From: JBCBSZ01 sp039197885
Lineage (GTDB): Bacteria; Actinomycetota; Acidimicrobiia; Acidimicrobiales; Poriferisodalaceae
NCBI GenBank assembly: GCA_039197885.1
Contig: JBCCTY010000150.1
Span: forward strand, 1 to 9,899
Length of the DNA: 9,899 bases
Reading direction: 5' to 3'
Below the pieces are notes generated by a model, which searched no databases, had not been told where the DNA came from, and saw only the letters and a program-made list of their open reading frames with translations. The translations under genes and the position numbers were made by a program. How positions within the stretch are numbered: position 1 is the stretch's first letter; every line of letters starts with the position of its first letter. This document shows, piece by piece, positions 1 through 7,042 of this stretch.

Positions 1-477
1 CTCGGGCTCGAGCACCAGCAGCCGCAGCAGCTGCTGGCAGCGAGCGGACAGCGCGGCGAAGGCACGCCAGAGCCCGGCGTCGCGCTCGTCGGTCAACACC
101 AGCTCCTCGGGGCCGGGCTCCGCCGACCCGCCCTCGGCCTCGGGCTCGTCGTCGACGAGCTCACGGCCCTGGCGCCGGAGCAGCCTGAGGCACTCGTTGC
201 GGGCGGTGGCCGACAGCCAACCCGGGAGCCGGGCGGGTTCGCGGATGCGCTCGATGTGCTCGACGAGCCGGAGCCAGACCGTCTGGTGCACGTCACCGGC
301 GTCGGCGTCGCCGAGACGGAACCCCCTGGCAACCGACCACACGAGTGAGGTGTAGCGCTCGACGAGCGCCTCCCAGACGGCCCGATCGCCGTCGCGGACC
401 CGCTCGACCACCTGCTCCCAGGCGGCGCTGTCACCGGCCCGCGCCCTGGTCACGAGGTCAGTGGCGGCATCGGGCAC
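1..477 (-). CDS. ECF-type RNA polymerase sigma factor (partial, C-terminus off the left edge)
   Basis: Directs RNA polymerase to a specific set of promoters. The visible 159 residues start at GTG 477; an in-frame TAG at 489-487 rules out any longer start. Sigma region 2 is clear: GDRAVWEALVERY at about 30-42, a DADAGDVHQTVWLRL stretch typical of the core-binding helices at about 54-68, then LPGWLSATARNECLRLLRR, the usual -10 recognition end of region 2. An acidic linker (DDEPEAEGG) follows, and region 4 begins at about residue 140 (FAALSARCQQLLRLL) before the window ends. Oddity: residues 13-27 and 28-42 look like a tandem duplication of the first region 2 helix. The gene is the third minus-strand gene after the CHAT protease and SGNH hydrolase, 39 bp downstream of the latter, so it is probably co-transcribed, perhaps with its own internal promoter. 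No anti-sigma gene is visible. The family is clear from the sequence; the ECF subgroup and regulon are unknown. Confidence 0.9.
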   Translation of the reverse strand, partial: MPDAATDLVTRARAGDSAAWEQVVERVRDGDRAVWEALVERYTSLVWSVARGFRLGDADAGDVHQTVWLRLVEHIERIREPARLPGWLSATARNECLRLLRRQGRELVDDEPEAEGGSAEPGPEELVLTDERDAGLWRAFAALSARCQQLLRLLVLEPE

Positions 478-483
478 CGCCCG

Positions 484-489
484 AGACTA
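484..489 (-). promoter_or_regulatory. Candidate -10 box for leaderless sigma factor mRNA
   Basis: The hexamer TAGTCT fits TANNNT and lies 6 bases (CGGGCG) before the GTG at 477, so transcription would start at or next to the start codon. No Shine-Dalgarno sequence precedes this GTG, and I see no convincing -35 box. If real, it would let the sigma gene be expressed apart from the upstream CHAT-SGNH genes. Confidence 0.4.
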
Positions 490-516
490 GTGATCGACGA
501 CCCCTGCGACGGTGTC

Positions 517-1665
517 TCAGGGCAGCGCGGTCACCACCATCGCCTCGGGTCCGGCGCCCGGGGTGTTGGTGCACCGGTGGTTCCCGACCGGGGCGGCCGC
601 CACCAGGGCGAGGCACCGCCCGAGGGCTCGCTGACCGATCGCGTTGGGGTGCATCGACTCCTGGACCTCGCCCTGGAGGATGCCCGTCGAGACGTAGCGG
701 ACCCACTCGGCGTCGGGGCCGGGACCCTGACTGGTCGTCGACGAGCACACCTCTCGACCGTCGAAGGCGTCGCGGAGGTCGAGGAGCTCGACCCCGGCCG
801 TGGCGGCCACGGCGGCCACGCCGTCGGCGATCTGGGGCACGAGCGAGTCGTTGGCCCAGTCGGCATCGGCGTCCCAGAAGGGACAGCCACCGGTGAAGGC
901 GCGCGACCAGCCCGACTCCCGGTAGCGGAACTCGGATCCGCGCGGGATCGGCGACGGGTAGCTCTGCACGACGAACCGGTAGGAGTCGGCGGGTTGGCCG
1001 GCCTCGTCCATGACGGCGCGGATGTCGGCGATGGCGGCGGCCAGACCGGCCATGGCTCCCGCCATCCGGACGTCGACGTTGGCCTGTTGCTCGGGGTTGC
1101 AGCGGTTCTGCAGCCAGCTCGGGCTCGTCGAGTAGTCGAGCACGCAGTCGAAGATGATGTCGGCGAAGCCGAGGTCGTTGCCGCCGACCGACAGCACGAT
1201 CAGCTCGACGTCGTGAGTGGCGGCGACGGCCGCGAGCTGATCGGCCTGCGGAGCCTCGCCACGATGCGACGTGCCGCCGTTGACGGCGCGGCGGATGTCG
1301 GTCGTGTCGGCACCCGAACAGGCGAGGTTGAACGTCGCGTCGACCGCGAGCGCGGCGGAACGGATCTCGGCCACGTCGGAGCGGTGGCACCCCGACGCCG
1401 AGTCGCCGTAGACGCGCTCCTGGTCGTAGCGCCAGAACCACCCCCACCGGTACGCCGCACGATCGGTGCCCCGACGGTCGCCGGAGTCACGCGACGAGTT
1501 GCCCTCCCACCGGCCGGCCTCGCCGCTGATGTAGCTGTCGCCCATCGAGACGGCGGCAGTCGGTCGGTCGTCCTGGGCTCCGGCCGGCGGCACCACGGCC
1601 AGCAGCCCGGCGCACACCGCAAGCAGCCCCACCACGGCGCCGCGACGTCGGATCGATCCGCTCAT
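517..1665 (-). CDS. Secreted SGNH/GDSL-family hydrolase (lipase/esterase-like)
   Basis: A predicted exported ester hydrolase of 382 residues. A Sec signal peptide is evident: basic SIRRRG, a hydrophobic run at about 9-27, then a PAGA-QDD cleavage site near residue 30. SGNH blocks are in order: GDSY with nucleophile Ser44, a Gly in CSGA (about 118), GGND with Asn163, and MHPNAIGQ with His339. The residue three before the catalytic His, usually Asp in the family DxxH motif, is Glu336 here. The mature part has eight cysteines, which suits disulfides outside the cytoplasm. I chose ATG 1665 because it is directly preceded by the signal peptide and by GAGGGGAG seven bases upstream; a longer in-frame start at 1704 would overlap the CHAT stop and spoil the signal peptide. 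It lies 42 bp after the CHAT gene and 39 bp before the sigma gene, probably in one operon. The substrate (lipid, acylated sugar or cell-wall ester) cannot be told from sequence. Confidence 0.9.
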   Translation of the reverse strand: MSGSIRRRGAVVGLLAVCAGLLAVVPPAGAQDDRPTAAVSMGDSYISGEAGRWEGNSSRDSGDRRGTDRAAYRWGWFWRYDQERVYGDSASGCHRSDVAEIRSAALAVDATFNLACSGADTTDIRRAVNGGTSHRGEAPQADQLAAVAATHDVELIVLSVGGNDLGFADIIFDCVLDYSTSPSWLQNRCNPEQQANVDVRMAGAMAGLAAAIADIRAVMDEAGQPADSYRFVVQSYPSPIPRGSEFRYRESGWSRAFTGGCPFWDADADWANDSLVPQIADGVAAVAATAGVELLDLRDAFDGREVCSSTTSQGPGPDAEWVRYVSTGILQGEVQESMHPNAIGQRALGRCLALVAAAPVGNHRCTNTPGAGPEAMVVTALP

Positions 1666-1672
1666 CGCTCCA

Positions 1673-1680
1673 CTCCCCTC
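1673..1680 (-). promoter_or_regulatory. Shine-Dalgarno site that sets the SGNH hydrolase start
   Basis: GAGGGGAG on the minus strand, seven bases from ATG 1665. It decides between ATG 1665 and the longer in-frame start at 1704 and supports translation from a polycistronic message. Confidence 0.6.
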
Positions 1681-1707
1681 GTTCCCCGCGCGACAGCTTG
1701 GCACGTG

Positions 1708-4281
1708 TCACCCGACGCCGAGGCCGGCACCGATCACGCAGAAGGCCTGCGCGGCCACGAGGTCCGGAGCCGCTCCGTCGCCGCGGAGCAGGTCGGCGCG
1801 GGCGGCCGCGAGCGCCGCGGCCGGCGACCGCTCGGAGAGGTGGCGGTGGAACGACTCCATCAGCCGGCGCGTCGATCCGTCGGGCACCGGGACGACGGCG
1901 GCGACCAGGGTGTCGGTACCGAGCGCGACGAGCCCGGCGGCCAGACCCAGCAACTCGTCGCCGGGGCGGACCACCGATCGAGCGAGCTCACACGCCGACA
2001 GCACCACCACCGGTGGGGTGGGCGCCGACGGCTCCAGGTCGTGCACGGTGAGCACGCCGTCGTCGAGCTCGATCCCCGACAGCAGCGGGTTGTCGACCCG
2101 GAAGCGGCCGTGGGCCGCGAGGTGGGCGACCGCCACGCCACGCATGGCCGCAGCGACCTGCGTGCCGCTGGCCCGCTCACCGGTGAGCGCCACGCAGTCG
2201 CCGGCGAGCCGCGCCACCGATGCGACCTCGGCCTCGGCATCGGTCAGGTCGGGCCCGGCCACCGCACAGGCCCCGGACGACGAGCGGGCGGCCGTGCGCT
2301 CCTCGGCGTCGAGCCACCCCGTCAGCGACGCTGCCAGGACGAAGGGTCGATCCCGGAGCGGGCCGAGCGCCGCCCACGGCACACCGTGGAGCCGCCCGGT
2401 CGGGACGACCACCAGCGGTCGACCCTCGGGCACGCCGTCGAGCAGGCGAGCGGTGAGCGCCTCGGCGTCGTGATCGACACTCCTCCGGAGCGCAGCGGCC
2501 ATGGCCGGTCGGACCCGACGGTCGGCGAGGCGCGTCACGGCGCGGAGGAGCCCGTCGACGGGGACGGCGAGCTCGTCGAGGCTGCCGAGGTCACGGCGCC
2601 GACATCGCCCGTCGACGAGGTCGAGGCGCACGAGGTCGCCGTCGACCTCGACGAACGACACCAACACGGCCTCGTGCGACGCCTCGCGCAGCCGGCGCTC
2701 GTCGACCGTCGTGGGTCGGCCACCCGCACCGGGGCGCATCCTCCGTCGTGTGGCGACGGCCCGCTCGAGCGACCCCACCTCCCGTGCGACGGGAGCTCGG
2801 TCGTCGTCGAGGGGATCCAGCTCGTCGAGGCGGCGCTGCGCCGAACGCAACCGGGCGAGCAGCGACCCCAACTCGGGATCGTTGGCGACCGGCGGACGGG
2901 GCAACCGGCTCGTCCCGGCCCGCGAGCGCTCGGAGGTGAGCAGGAGGTCGATCGCTCCTCGACCGGCTGCCAGACGCAGGCCGAGCGACGCGAGCGCCTC
3001 GCCGTGGCCCCGCGCCTCGGCTCGGAGGTCGACCGCGCCGAGCGCGGCCTGGTGACGGGCGAGGAGGGAGAGGCCCGATGCGACCGCACGACGAGCCGCT
3101 GCGACGTCGTCATCGGCAGCGGCGACGAGCGCGACGGCGAGGTGGCGGCGAAGGCGATGGCGGAGTCCGGTTCCCCGCCGTTGGAGCACGGGCGCGACCG
3201 ACGTGACCACCAGCTCGCGGTCCCCGCGCCGCTCGGCGAGCAACGCCGTGCGGACCCGGATGGCGTCGGCCGCCTCGGTGCGGCCCACGCTCTCCAGGGC
3301 GTCGAGGTCGACGTGACCGGCATCGTCGGCATCGGCCAGCGCGAGCAACGCGAGGGCCTCGGCGGCGTGCCCGCTGCTCGACTCGACGAGGTCGAGCGCT
3401 CGTTGCGCCGACGCCGCGGCAGCGGCTCCGTCGTCACGGAGCAGGGCGACACGAGCCACCTCGACGAGCGAGGCCGCCTCGTAGTTGCGCTGCGCCTGCG
3501 CTGCGAACCCGGACGCCGCACGACCGAACACCTCGGCCGCCTCGTCGAGCAGGTGAGCATCGAGCAGCACGTGACCCTCGTCGAGCGCGAAGGCGGGATC
3601 GTCGGTGCGCGCCTTCTCGAGCTCGGCCAACGCCGCGCTGACGCGACCCCGTCCGGCGAGCAGCGCGGCGAGGTGCACACGGGCCGTCCGCTCCGAGAAC
3701 GGCGAGTCGGCCCGGGCGAAGACGTCGCCGGCCCGTCGGAGATCGTCCTCGGCGCGGTCGAGATCGCCGAGGGTCCGGAACGTGTTGGCTCGATTGGCCA
3801 GCGCCGTGGCGACGCGGAGGTCGTCGCCGAGGCGTTCCAGCTCAGGGATCGTCTCGTCGAAGGCCCGCTGCGCCTCGCTCATCCGTCCGGCCACGAGGAG
3901 CACCGTGGCTCGGGCCAGCGACAACGGGCCGAGCTCGTCGCGGCCCGCATCGGCGAGCAACGCCGAGAGCTCGTCGAGCGCCTCTTCCGCACGCCCCAGC
4001 TCGCTCAGGACGCCGACCCGGAGCCGGCGCACCTCGCGCCCCGTCGCGACCGCTCCCGCCCGCTCGGCGGCCGCGAGCGCCGCGCCGGCGGCGTCGTCCG
4101 CGGCCTCGATGTCACCCAGCCGCAGACAGGCGTGGAGCACCACGCACGCGGCCTCGGCGAGCCGCTCGTCGTCGCCGTCAGCCGCCGCGGCATCGGCCAA
4201 CCCGGCCGCCTCGACCCGGGCCCGAGCCGGATCGTCGAGGGCCAACTGCCTGAGCTCGTCGACGCTGCGGGTGGTGATCAT
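1708..4281 (-). CDS. TPR-CHAT domain protein (caspase-like cysteine protease)
   Basis: An 857-residue cytoplasmic protein with no signal peptide or membrane segment. Residues about 35-430 are Ala/Leu-rich helical repeats of TPR type, for example ANRANTFRTLGDLDRAEDDL at 162-181. Then come a charged helical linker (about 465-535), a beta segment (LVSFVEVDGDLVRLDLVDG, about 540-558) and the C-terminal CHAT domain. That domain contains PTGRLHGVPWAAL from 627, the catalytic His724 in HLAAHGRF and Cys764 in VVLSACELA, so the His-Cys dyad is intact. CHAT (Caspase HetF Associated with TPRs) proteins are clan CD peptidases; the TPRs usually bind a partner or trigger, as in the TPR-CHAT protease of type III-E CRISPR systems. 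The start ATG 4281 has GGAGG 11 bases upstream and a TACGTT box further up; a GTG at 4359 would run into the divergent S8 gene. It leads the likely CHAT-SGNH-sigma operon and faces the S8 peptidase. Its substrate is unknown; the partner peptidase, the sigma factor or an anti-sigma protein are candidates by inference. Confidence 0.93.
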   Translation of the reverse strand: MITTRSVDELRQLALDDPARARVEAAGLADAAAADGDDERLAEAACVVLHACLRLGDIEAADDAAGAALAAAERAGAVATGREVRRLRVGVLSELGRAEEALDELSALLADAGRDELGPLSLARATVLLVAGRMSEAQRAFDETIPELERLGDDLRVATALANRANTFRTLGDLDRAEDDLRRAGDVFARADSPFSERTARVHLAALLAGRGRVSAALAELEKARTDDPAFALDEGHVLLDAHLLDEAAEVFGRAASGFAAQAQRNYEAASLVEVARVALLRDDGAAAAASAQRALDLVESSSGHAAEALALLALADADDAGHVDLDALESVGRTEAADAIRVRTALLAERRGDRELVVTSVAPVLQRRGTGLRHRLRRHLAVALVAAADDDVAAARRAVASGLSLLARHQAALGAVDLRAEARGHGEALASLGLRLAAGRGAIDLLLTSERSRAGTSRLPRPPVANDPELGSLLARLRSAQRRLDELDPLDDDRAPVAREVGSLERAVATRRRMRPGAGGRPTTVDERRLREASHEAVLVSFVEVDGDLVRLDLVDGRCRRRDLGSLDELAVPVDGLLRAVTRLADRRVRPAMAAALRRSVDHDAEALTARLLDGVPEGRPLVVVPTGRLHGVPWAALGPLRDRPFVLAASLTGWLDAEERTAARSSSGACAVAGPDLTDAEAEVASVARLAGDCVALTGERASGTQVAAAMRGVAVAHLAAHGRFRVDNPLLSGIELDDGVLTVHDLEPSAPTPPVVVLSACELARSVVRPGDELLGLAAGLVALGTDTLVAAVVPVPDGSTRRLMESFHRHLSERSPAAALAAARADLLRGDGAAPDLVAAQAFCVIGAGLGVG

Positions 4282-4292
4282 CCAGGCAACCG

Positions 4293-4297
4293 CCTCC
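4293..4297 (-). promoter_or_regulatory. Shine-Dalgarno site of the CHAT gene
   Basis: GGAGG within GGTGGAGG on the minus strand, 11 bases before ATG 4281. The spacing is somewhat long but usable, and it favours ATG 4281 over the upstream GTG at 4359. Confidence 0.5.
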
Positions 4298-4336
4298 ACC
4301 GATGAGCCATGCTCCACGGAACGTAGCGCCACCGTC

Positions 4337-4341
4337 GGAGG
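4337..4341 (+). promoter_or_regulatory. Shine-Dalgarno site that sets the S8 peptidase start
   Basis: GGAGG, five bases before ATG 4347. The in-frame ATG at 4302 has no such site, so the shorter start is preferred. Confidence 0.6.
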
Positions 4342-4346
4342 ACGAC

Positions 4347-5531
4347 ATGGCTGGACCACCGGACGACGATCACCACACGCGGGTACGACGGCGGCGCCAA
4401 CTCGCGCTCGATCTCGACCTGCAGTTCGTACCCGTGGGTGACGACGGCGAGGAGACGATCGTGCGTCGCGGGGTGCTCCTCCTCGACGACCTCGCTCGGG
4501 AGACCCTGTCGACGCCGCTGCGGCGGGTCAGCGCCGAGCTGGTCAAGGTCTGCGACGGACTGACCCGCGCCGCGTTCGACGCGGGACGAGACCCGGTCGG
4601 CACCGCCCGCGAGCTCGACGAGCTCGCCGGGCCCGGCCGCGTGACCCCCGAGCACGTCATGAGCCTCGGCTTCCACTCGCTGTGGGCCGGCGACGAGCAA
4701 CCGGCTCGCGCTGCGAAGCAGGGGCCGCTCCCCCCGTCGCTCGAGGACGGCGTCCGGATCGGCCTCGTCGACACCGCCATCGATCAGCGTCATCCGTGGC
4801 TGACGGGCGTCAAGCGACTCGGGCCGGCCGGGCTGAGCCGGCCGGTCAACACGCCCGAGGCGGCGCACGGCACCTTCGTGGCCGGGGTGCTGCGCCAACG
4901 GCTGCCCGAGGCCCGGCTCGTGGCGACGAGCCCGCCCCTGCTGTCGTCGCGCCGGGGGAACACCGGGCTCGTGTCGGAGGTCGACGTCGCACGAGCGCTG
5001 CATCGCCTCCTCACCTTCGAGTGCGACACCGATCCGATCGACATCGTCAACCTCAGCGTCGGCGCCGCCGCGACGCACACCGGGATGCTCGCCGTCGACG
5101 TCCTCGTCCGGCAGGCGCACGCCGACCGACGGGGTCGGCCCTTCGCGCTCGTGGCGTCGGCCGGCAACGCCGGGAGCCGCATCCCGTTCCTGCCCGCCGC
5201 CCAGCCCTACGTGGTCGGCGTCAGCGCGCTGACCTCGGCGGAGCCGCCGGTCGCCGCCGACTTCAGCAACCGCGGACCCTGGGTCTCGGCCTCGGCCGAG
5301 GGGTCCGGCATCGAGTCGAGCTTCGTCTCGGGGCTCAAGATCGACAGCGTCACCTTCGGTCCCTTCGCCCGATGGTCGGGAACGTCGTTCGCCGCGCCGA
5401 CGGTCACCGCGGCGATCGCCGCCAGGGCACTGGATGCGGGGGTGAGCGCCCCGGCGGGCGCGCAGCTCGTGCTCACCAACCCGGCCCATCTCGTCCTCGT
5501 CGACCACGGTGTGGTCGTGCCCACGCCCTGA
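4347..5531 (+). CDS. Subtilisin-family (S8) serine peptidase, probably intracellular
   Basis: A 394-residue serine peptidase with the complete subtilase catalytic set in order: Asp142 in IGLVDTAID, His174 in HGTFVAGVL, oxyanion Asn274 in SAGNAG and Ser347 in SGTSFAAP. VNLSVGA at about 234-240 is the conserved substrate-binding strand. There is no signal peptide or membrane segment; the N-terminus is acidic then Arg-rich (DDDHHTRVRRRR). Residues about 20-130 come before the catalytic domain, contain a possible beta strand pair and helices, and do not look like a standard inhibitor I9 propeptide to me, so this may be a regulatory or substrate-binding module. Start ATG 4347 is chosen for its GGAGG five bases upstream; ATG 4302 would add 15 residues. 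It is divergent from the TPR-CHAT gene across 65 bp, which suggests linked function. The protein ends soon after the catalytic domain (VVVPTP), followed by a hairpin. The fold assignment is certain; its substrate and its link to the CHAT protease are inferred. Confidence 0.94.
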   Translation: MAGPPDDDHHTRVRRRRQLALDLDLQFVPVGDDGEETIVRRGVLLLDDLARETLSTPLRRVSAELVKVCDGLTRAAFDAGRDPVGTARELDELAGPGRVTPEHVMSLGFHSLWAGDEQPARAAKQGPLPPSLEDGVRIGLVDTAIDQRHPWLTGVKRLGPAGLSRPVNTPEAAHGTFVAGVLRQRLPEARLVATSPPLLSSRRGNTGLVSEVDVARALHRLLTFECDTDPIDIVNLSVGAAATHTGMLAVDVLVRQAHADRRGRPFALVASAGNAGSRIPFLPAAQPYVVGVSALTSAEPPVAADFSNRGPWVSASAEGSGIESSFVSGLKIDSVTFGPFARWSGTSFAAPTVTAAIAARALDAGVSAPAGAQLVLTNPAHLVLVDHGVVVPTP

Positions 5532-5537
5532 TCCGTC

Positions 5538-5561
5538 GCGTGCGGGTGGCGCGCCGCACGC
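5538..5561. terminator. GC-rich hairpin between convergent genes (candidate bidirectional terminator)
   Basis: GCGTGCGG at 5538-5545 pairs perfectly with CCGCACGC at 5554-5561 around an 8-base loop. It starts seven bases after the S8 stop and lies 18 bases from the stop of the convergent oxidoreductase gene, where a terminator serving both strands would be expected. There is no T-tract, so it is not a canonical intrinsic terminator, but T-poor hairpins of this kind are common downstream of genes in high-GC actinobacteria. Confidence 0.45.
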
Positions 5562-5579
5562 CCGGTGATCGCCGTGAGC

Positions 5580-6941
5580 TCAGTCCTCGACGACGTGGGT
5601 GCGGAAGCGGGCGAGGTCCTCGTCCCACCCGCCCCGGTCGAAGGAGCCGTCGTCGCCGAGCCGTGCGGCGATCGCCTGGCCCATGTCGATGACGTGGTGG
5701 GTGTTGTCGGGCACGGCCAGCGCCGGACGACCGAACGACACCGCCAGGTCGTTGCCCGCCTCCCAGCGGGCGAGACGGTCGAGCGCCTCGGCGGTGTCAC
5801 GCAGGATCAGCGGGTAGACCGTCGGTAGCCGACGGACCTCGACGTGCACCGGGTCGGGCGGTGGGAGGTCCTCGCGGACCAACGCATCGACGACCACGTC
5901 GCGCAGCTCGCCGTCCGATGCCGACCAGAGCTCGTCGCCGACCGTGGCGGGGAGCTCGGCGCACAGCACGGTTCGGTCGGCGGGATCGTCGCCGTCGCGG
6001 TAGTTGCGGGGCTCGGAGATGCGGGCGACGGGGTTCGCGCCGTCGGCGACGTAGTGGGCGTCGAACGGGGTCCAGCGGCGGCGTGGGACCACCAGGTAGA
6101 CGAGCACCAGGCCCCGGAACCGGATCGAGTCGGCGGCGGCGCGCACGTCGTCGGGAGCGCCGCACAGCGCGGCCAGCGCAGCGGGCGGGATCGTCGACCA
6201 CACGTGATCGGCACGACGACGTGACCCGTCGGCGAGCACGACCCCGTCGACGTCGATGCCGGTCGGCTCGACCTCGAGCTCGAGCTTCGCCCCGGCGTCG
6301 AGGGCATCGTCGGCGAGGCGTTCGACGATCCGGCCGAACCCACCGGTGGGGTAGAGGAAGACCGGTCGGCGCCCGCCCCGGGTCGTCAGGAGCCGACGCA
6401 GGATCGCCGTCGGCGAGTCGGCCGACACCCGCCGACGAGCGAGGTCACCGGAGAGCTCGTCGGGATCGACCCCCCACAGCTTGCGGGCGTAGGGCAGATG
6501 GAATCGTTCGGCCACCGTCGGGCCGAGCCCGGCCCGCACCACCTCGGCGTAGGAGTCGACCCGGGCGCGGCGCAACGGTGAGGTGACCGCGTCCAGACCG
6601 GCACGGATGGCGAACGACGGACGGGTCCCGGTGAGCAGCTCGGTCGAGCGCAGCGGGAAGGAGAGCCACCGGCCGTCGAGTCGGAGGCGCCCGTTGCGGG
6701 GCCGTTCGGTCAGCTCGTCACCGAGGAGCCGTCGGAGACGTTCGAGGGCCGCGGCGGACGCCGCCGGATGGAGTCGATGCGAGCCATGGTCGACCCGGAC
6801 GCCGGCCACCTCGAAGCTCGCCGCCATGCCGCCCACGGCGCGGGCCCGGTCGAGCACGACGAGGTCATGGCCGCGGCGCGCCGCGTCGGCGGCTGCCACC
6901 AGACCGGCCGGACCGGCACCGAGGATCACGACCGAGGCCAT
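5580..6941 (-). CDS. FAD-dependent oxidoreductase, amine oxidase/protoporphyrinogen oxidase-like
   Basis: A 453-residue flavoprotein. The N-terminal Rossmann motif GAGPAG (Gly8, 10, 13) with Asp31 at the end of the second strand and GG at 37-38 binds the FAD dinucleotide. The region RVDHGSHRLHP (about 49-59), FHLPYARKLWGVDPDELS (147-164) and YPTGGFGRIVERLA (197-210) resembles the protoporphyrinogen oxidase, phytoene desaturase and UDP-galactopyranose mutase-like branch. The C-terminal DNTHHVIDMGQAIAARL is the usual closing FAD contact. No signal peptide or membrane helix is seen. ATG 6941 is the only likely start: an in-frame TAG lies 12 bases upstream, and no Shine-Dalgarno is present. The gene stands alone, convergent with the S8 peptidase and divergent from the YchJ-like gene, so the neighbours do not reveal the substrate. 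Family is firm; the reaction is not. Haem or carotenoid genes are not visible nearby. Confidence 0.9.
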   Translation of the reverse strand: MASVVILGAGPAGLVAAADAARRGHDLVVLDRARAVGGMAASFEVAGVRVDHGSHRLHPAASAAALERLRRLLGDELTERPRNGRLRLDGRWLSFPLRSTELLTGTRPSFAIRAGLDAVTSPLRRARVDSYAEVVRAGLGPTVAERFHLPYARKLWGVDPDELSGDLARRRVSADSPTAILRRLLTTRGGRRPVFLYPTGGFGRIVERLADDALDAGAKLELEVEPTGIDVDGVVLADGSRRRADHVWSTIPPAALAALCGAPDDVRAAADSIRFRGLVLVYLVVPRRRWTPFDAHYVADGANPVARISEPRNYRDGDDPADRTVLCAELPATVGDELWSASDGELRDVVVDALVREDLPPPDPVHVEVRRLPTVYPLILRDTAEALDRLARWEAGNDLAVSFGRPALAVPDNTHHVIDMGQAIAARLGDDGSFDRGGWDEDLARFRTHVVED

Positions 6942-6947
6942 CGGGCG

Positions 6948-6953
6948 AGGCTA
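6948..6953 (-). promoter_or_regulatory. Candidate -10 box for leaderless oxidoreductase mRNA
   Basis: TAGCCT (fits TANNNT) lies six bases (CGCCCG) before ATG 6941, the same arrangement as at the sigma gene. A weak TCGACC about 19 bases upstream is the best -35 candidate. No Shine-Dalgarno is present, which favours leaderless initiation. Confidence 0.4.
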
Positions 6954-7030
6954 ACCATCGAGGTGCGGCATCGGTCGATGGCTCGCCGCTCCCGTGAGAC
7001 CGGTCGTGGCATCCGATCCCTCCCGACCGC

Positions 7031-7036
7031 CATCAT
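7031..7036 (+). promoter_or_regulatory. Weak -10-like box for the YchJ-like gene
   Basis: CATCAT keeps the A2 and T6 positions of a -10 box and ends six bases before GTG 7043. There is no Shine-Dalgarno. It lacks T1, so this is the weakest of the leaderless candidates; it sits in the 101-bp divergent gap shared with the oxidoreductase gene. Confidence 0.25.
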
Positions 7037-7042
7037 CACGGC

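Larger units (their letters stand above)
4282..4346. promoter_or_regulatory. Divergent promoter region between CHAT and S8 peptidase genes
   Basis: Only 65 bp separate the two divergent starts, so both promoters and any operator must overlap. On the minus strand TACGTT at 4320-4325 is a good -10 candidate for the CHAT gene and would leave a leader of about 30 bases holding its Shine-Dalgarno. No equally good -10 box is seen for the S8 gene; CATGCT at 4308-4313 is the best, and weak. No clear inverted-repeat operator is visible. The layout suggests joint control of the two proteases. Confidence 0.45.

Noticed and set aside
1666..1704. Longer SGNH hydrolase start at 1704
   Set aside because: It would put 13 charged or polar residues before the signal peptide and lies almost on the CHAT stop; ATG 1665 has a good Shine-Dalgarno.
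490..4305. Open frame of about 1270 codons on the plus strand, antisense to the SGNH and CHAT genes
   Set aside because: It is in exact codon register with the minus-strand genes, so it stays open simply because TTA, CTA and TCA are rare in their high-GC codon use. It spans several real genes, shows no recognisable domain and is rich in Arg, Gly and His in the way of antisense shadows.
4302..4346. ATG 4302 as the S8 peptidase start
   Set aside because: No Shine-Dalgarno precedes it and it would leave only 20 bp to the CHAT start, whereas ATG 4347 has GGAGG five bases upstream.
1708..5531. Reading the CHAT protein as part of a type III-E CRISPR (craspase) system
   Set aside because: No CRISPR repeats, Cas7-11-like effector or other Cas gene is present in the window; the TPR-CHAT layout alone is widespread in bacteria.
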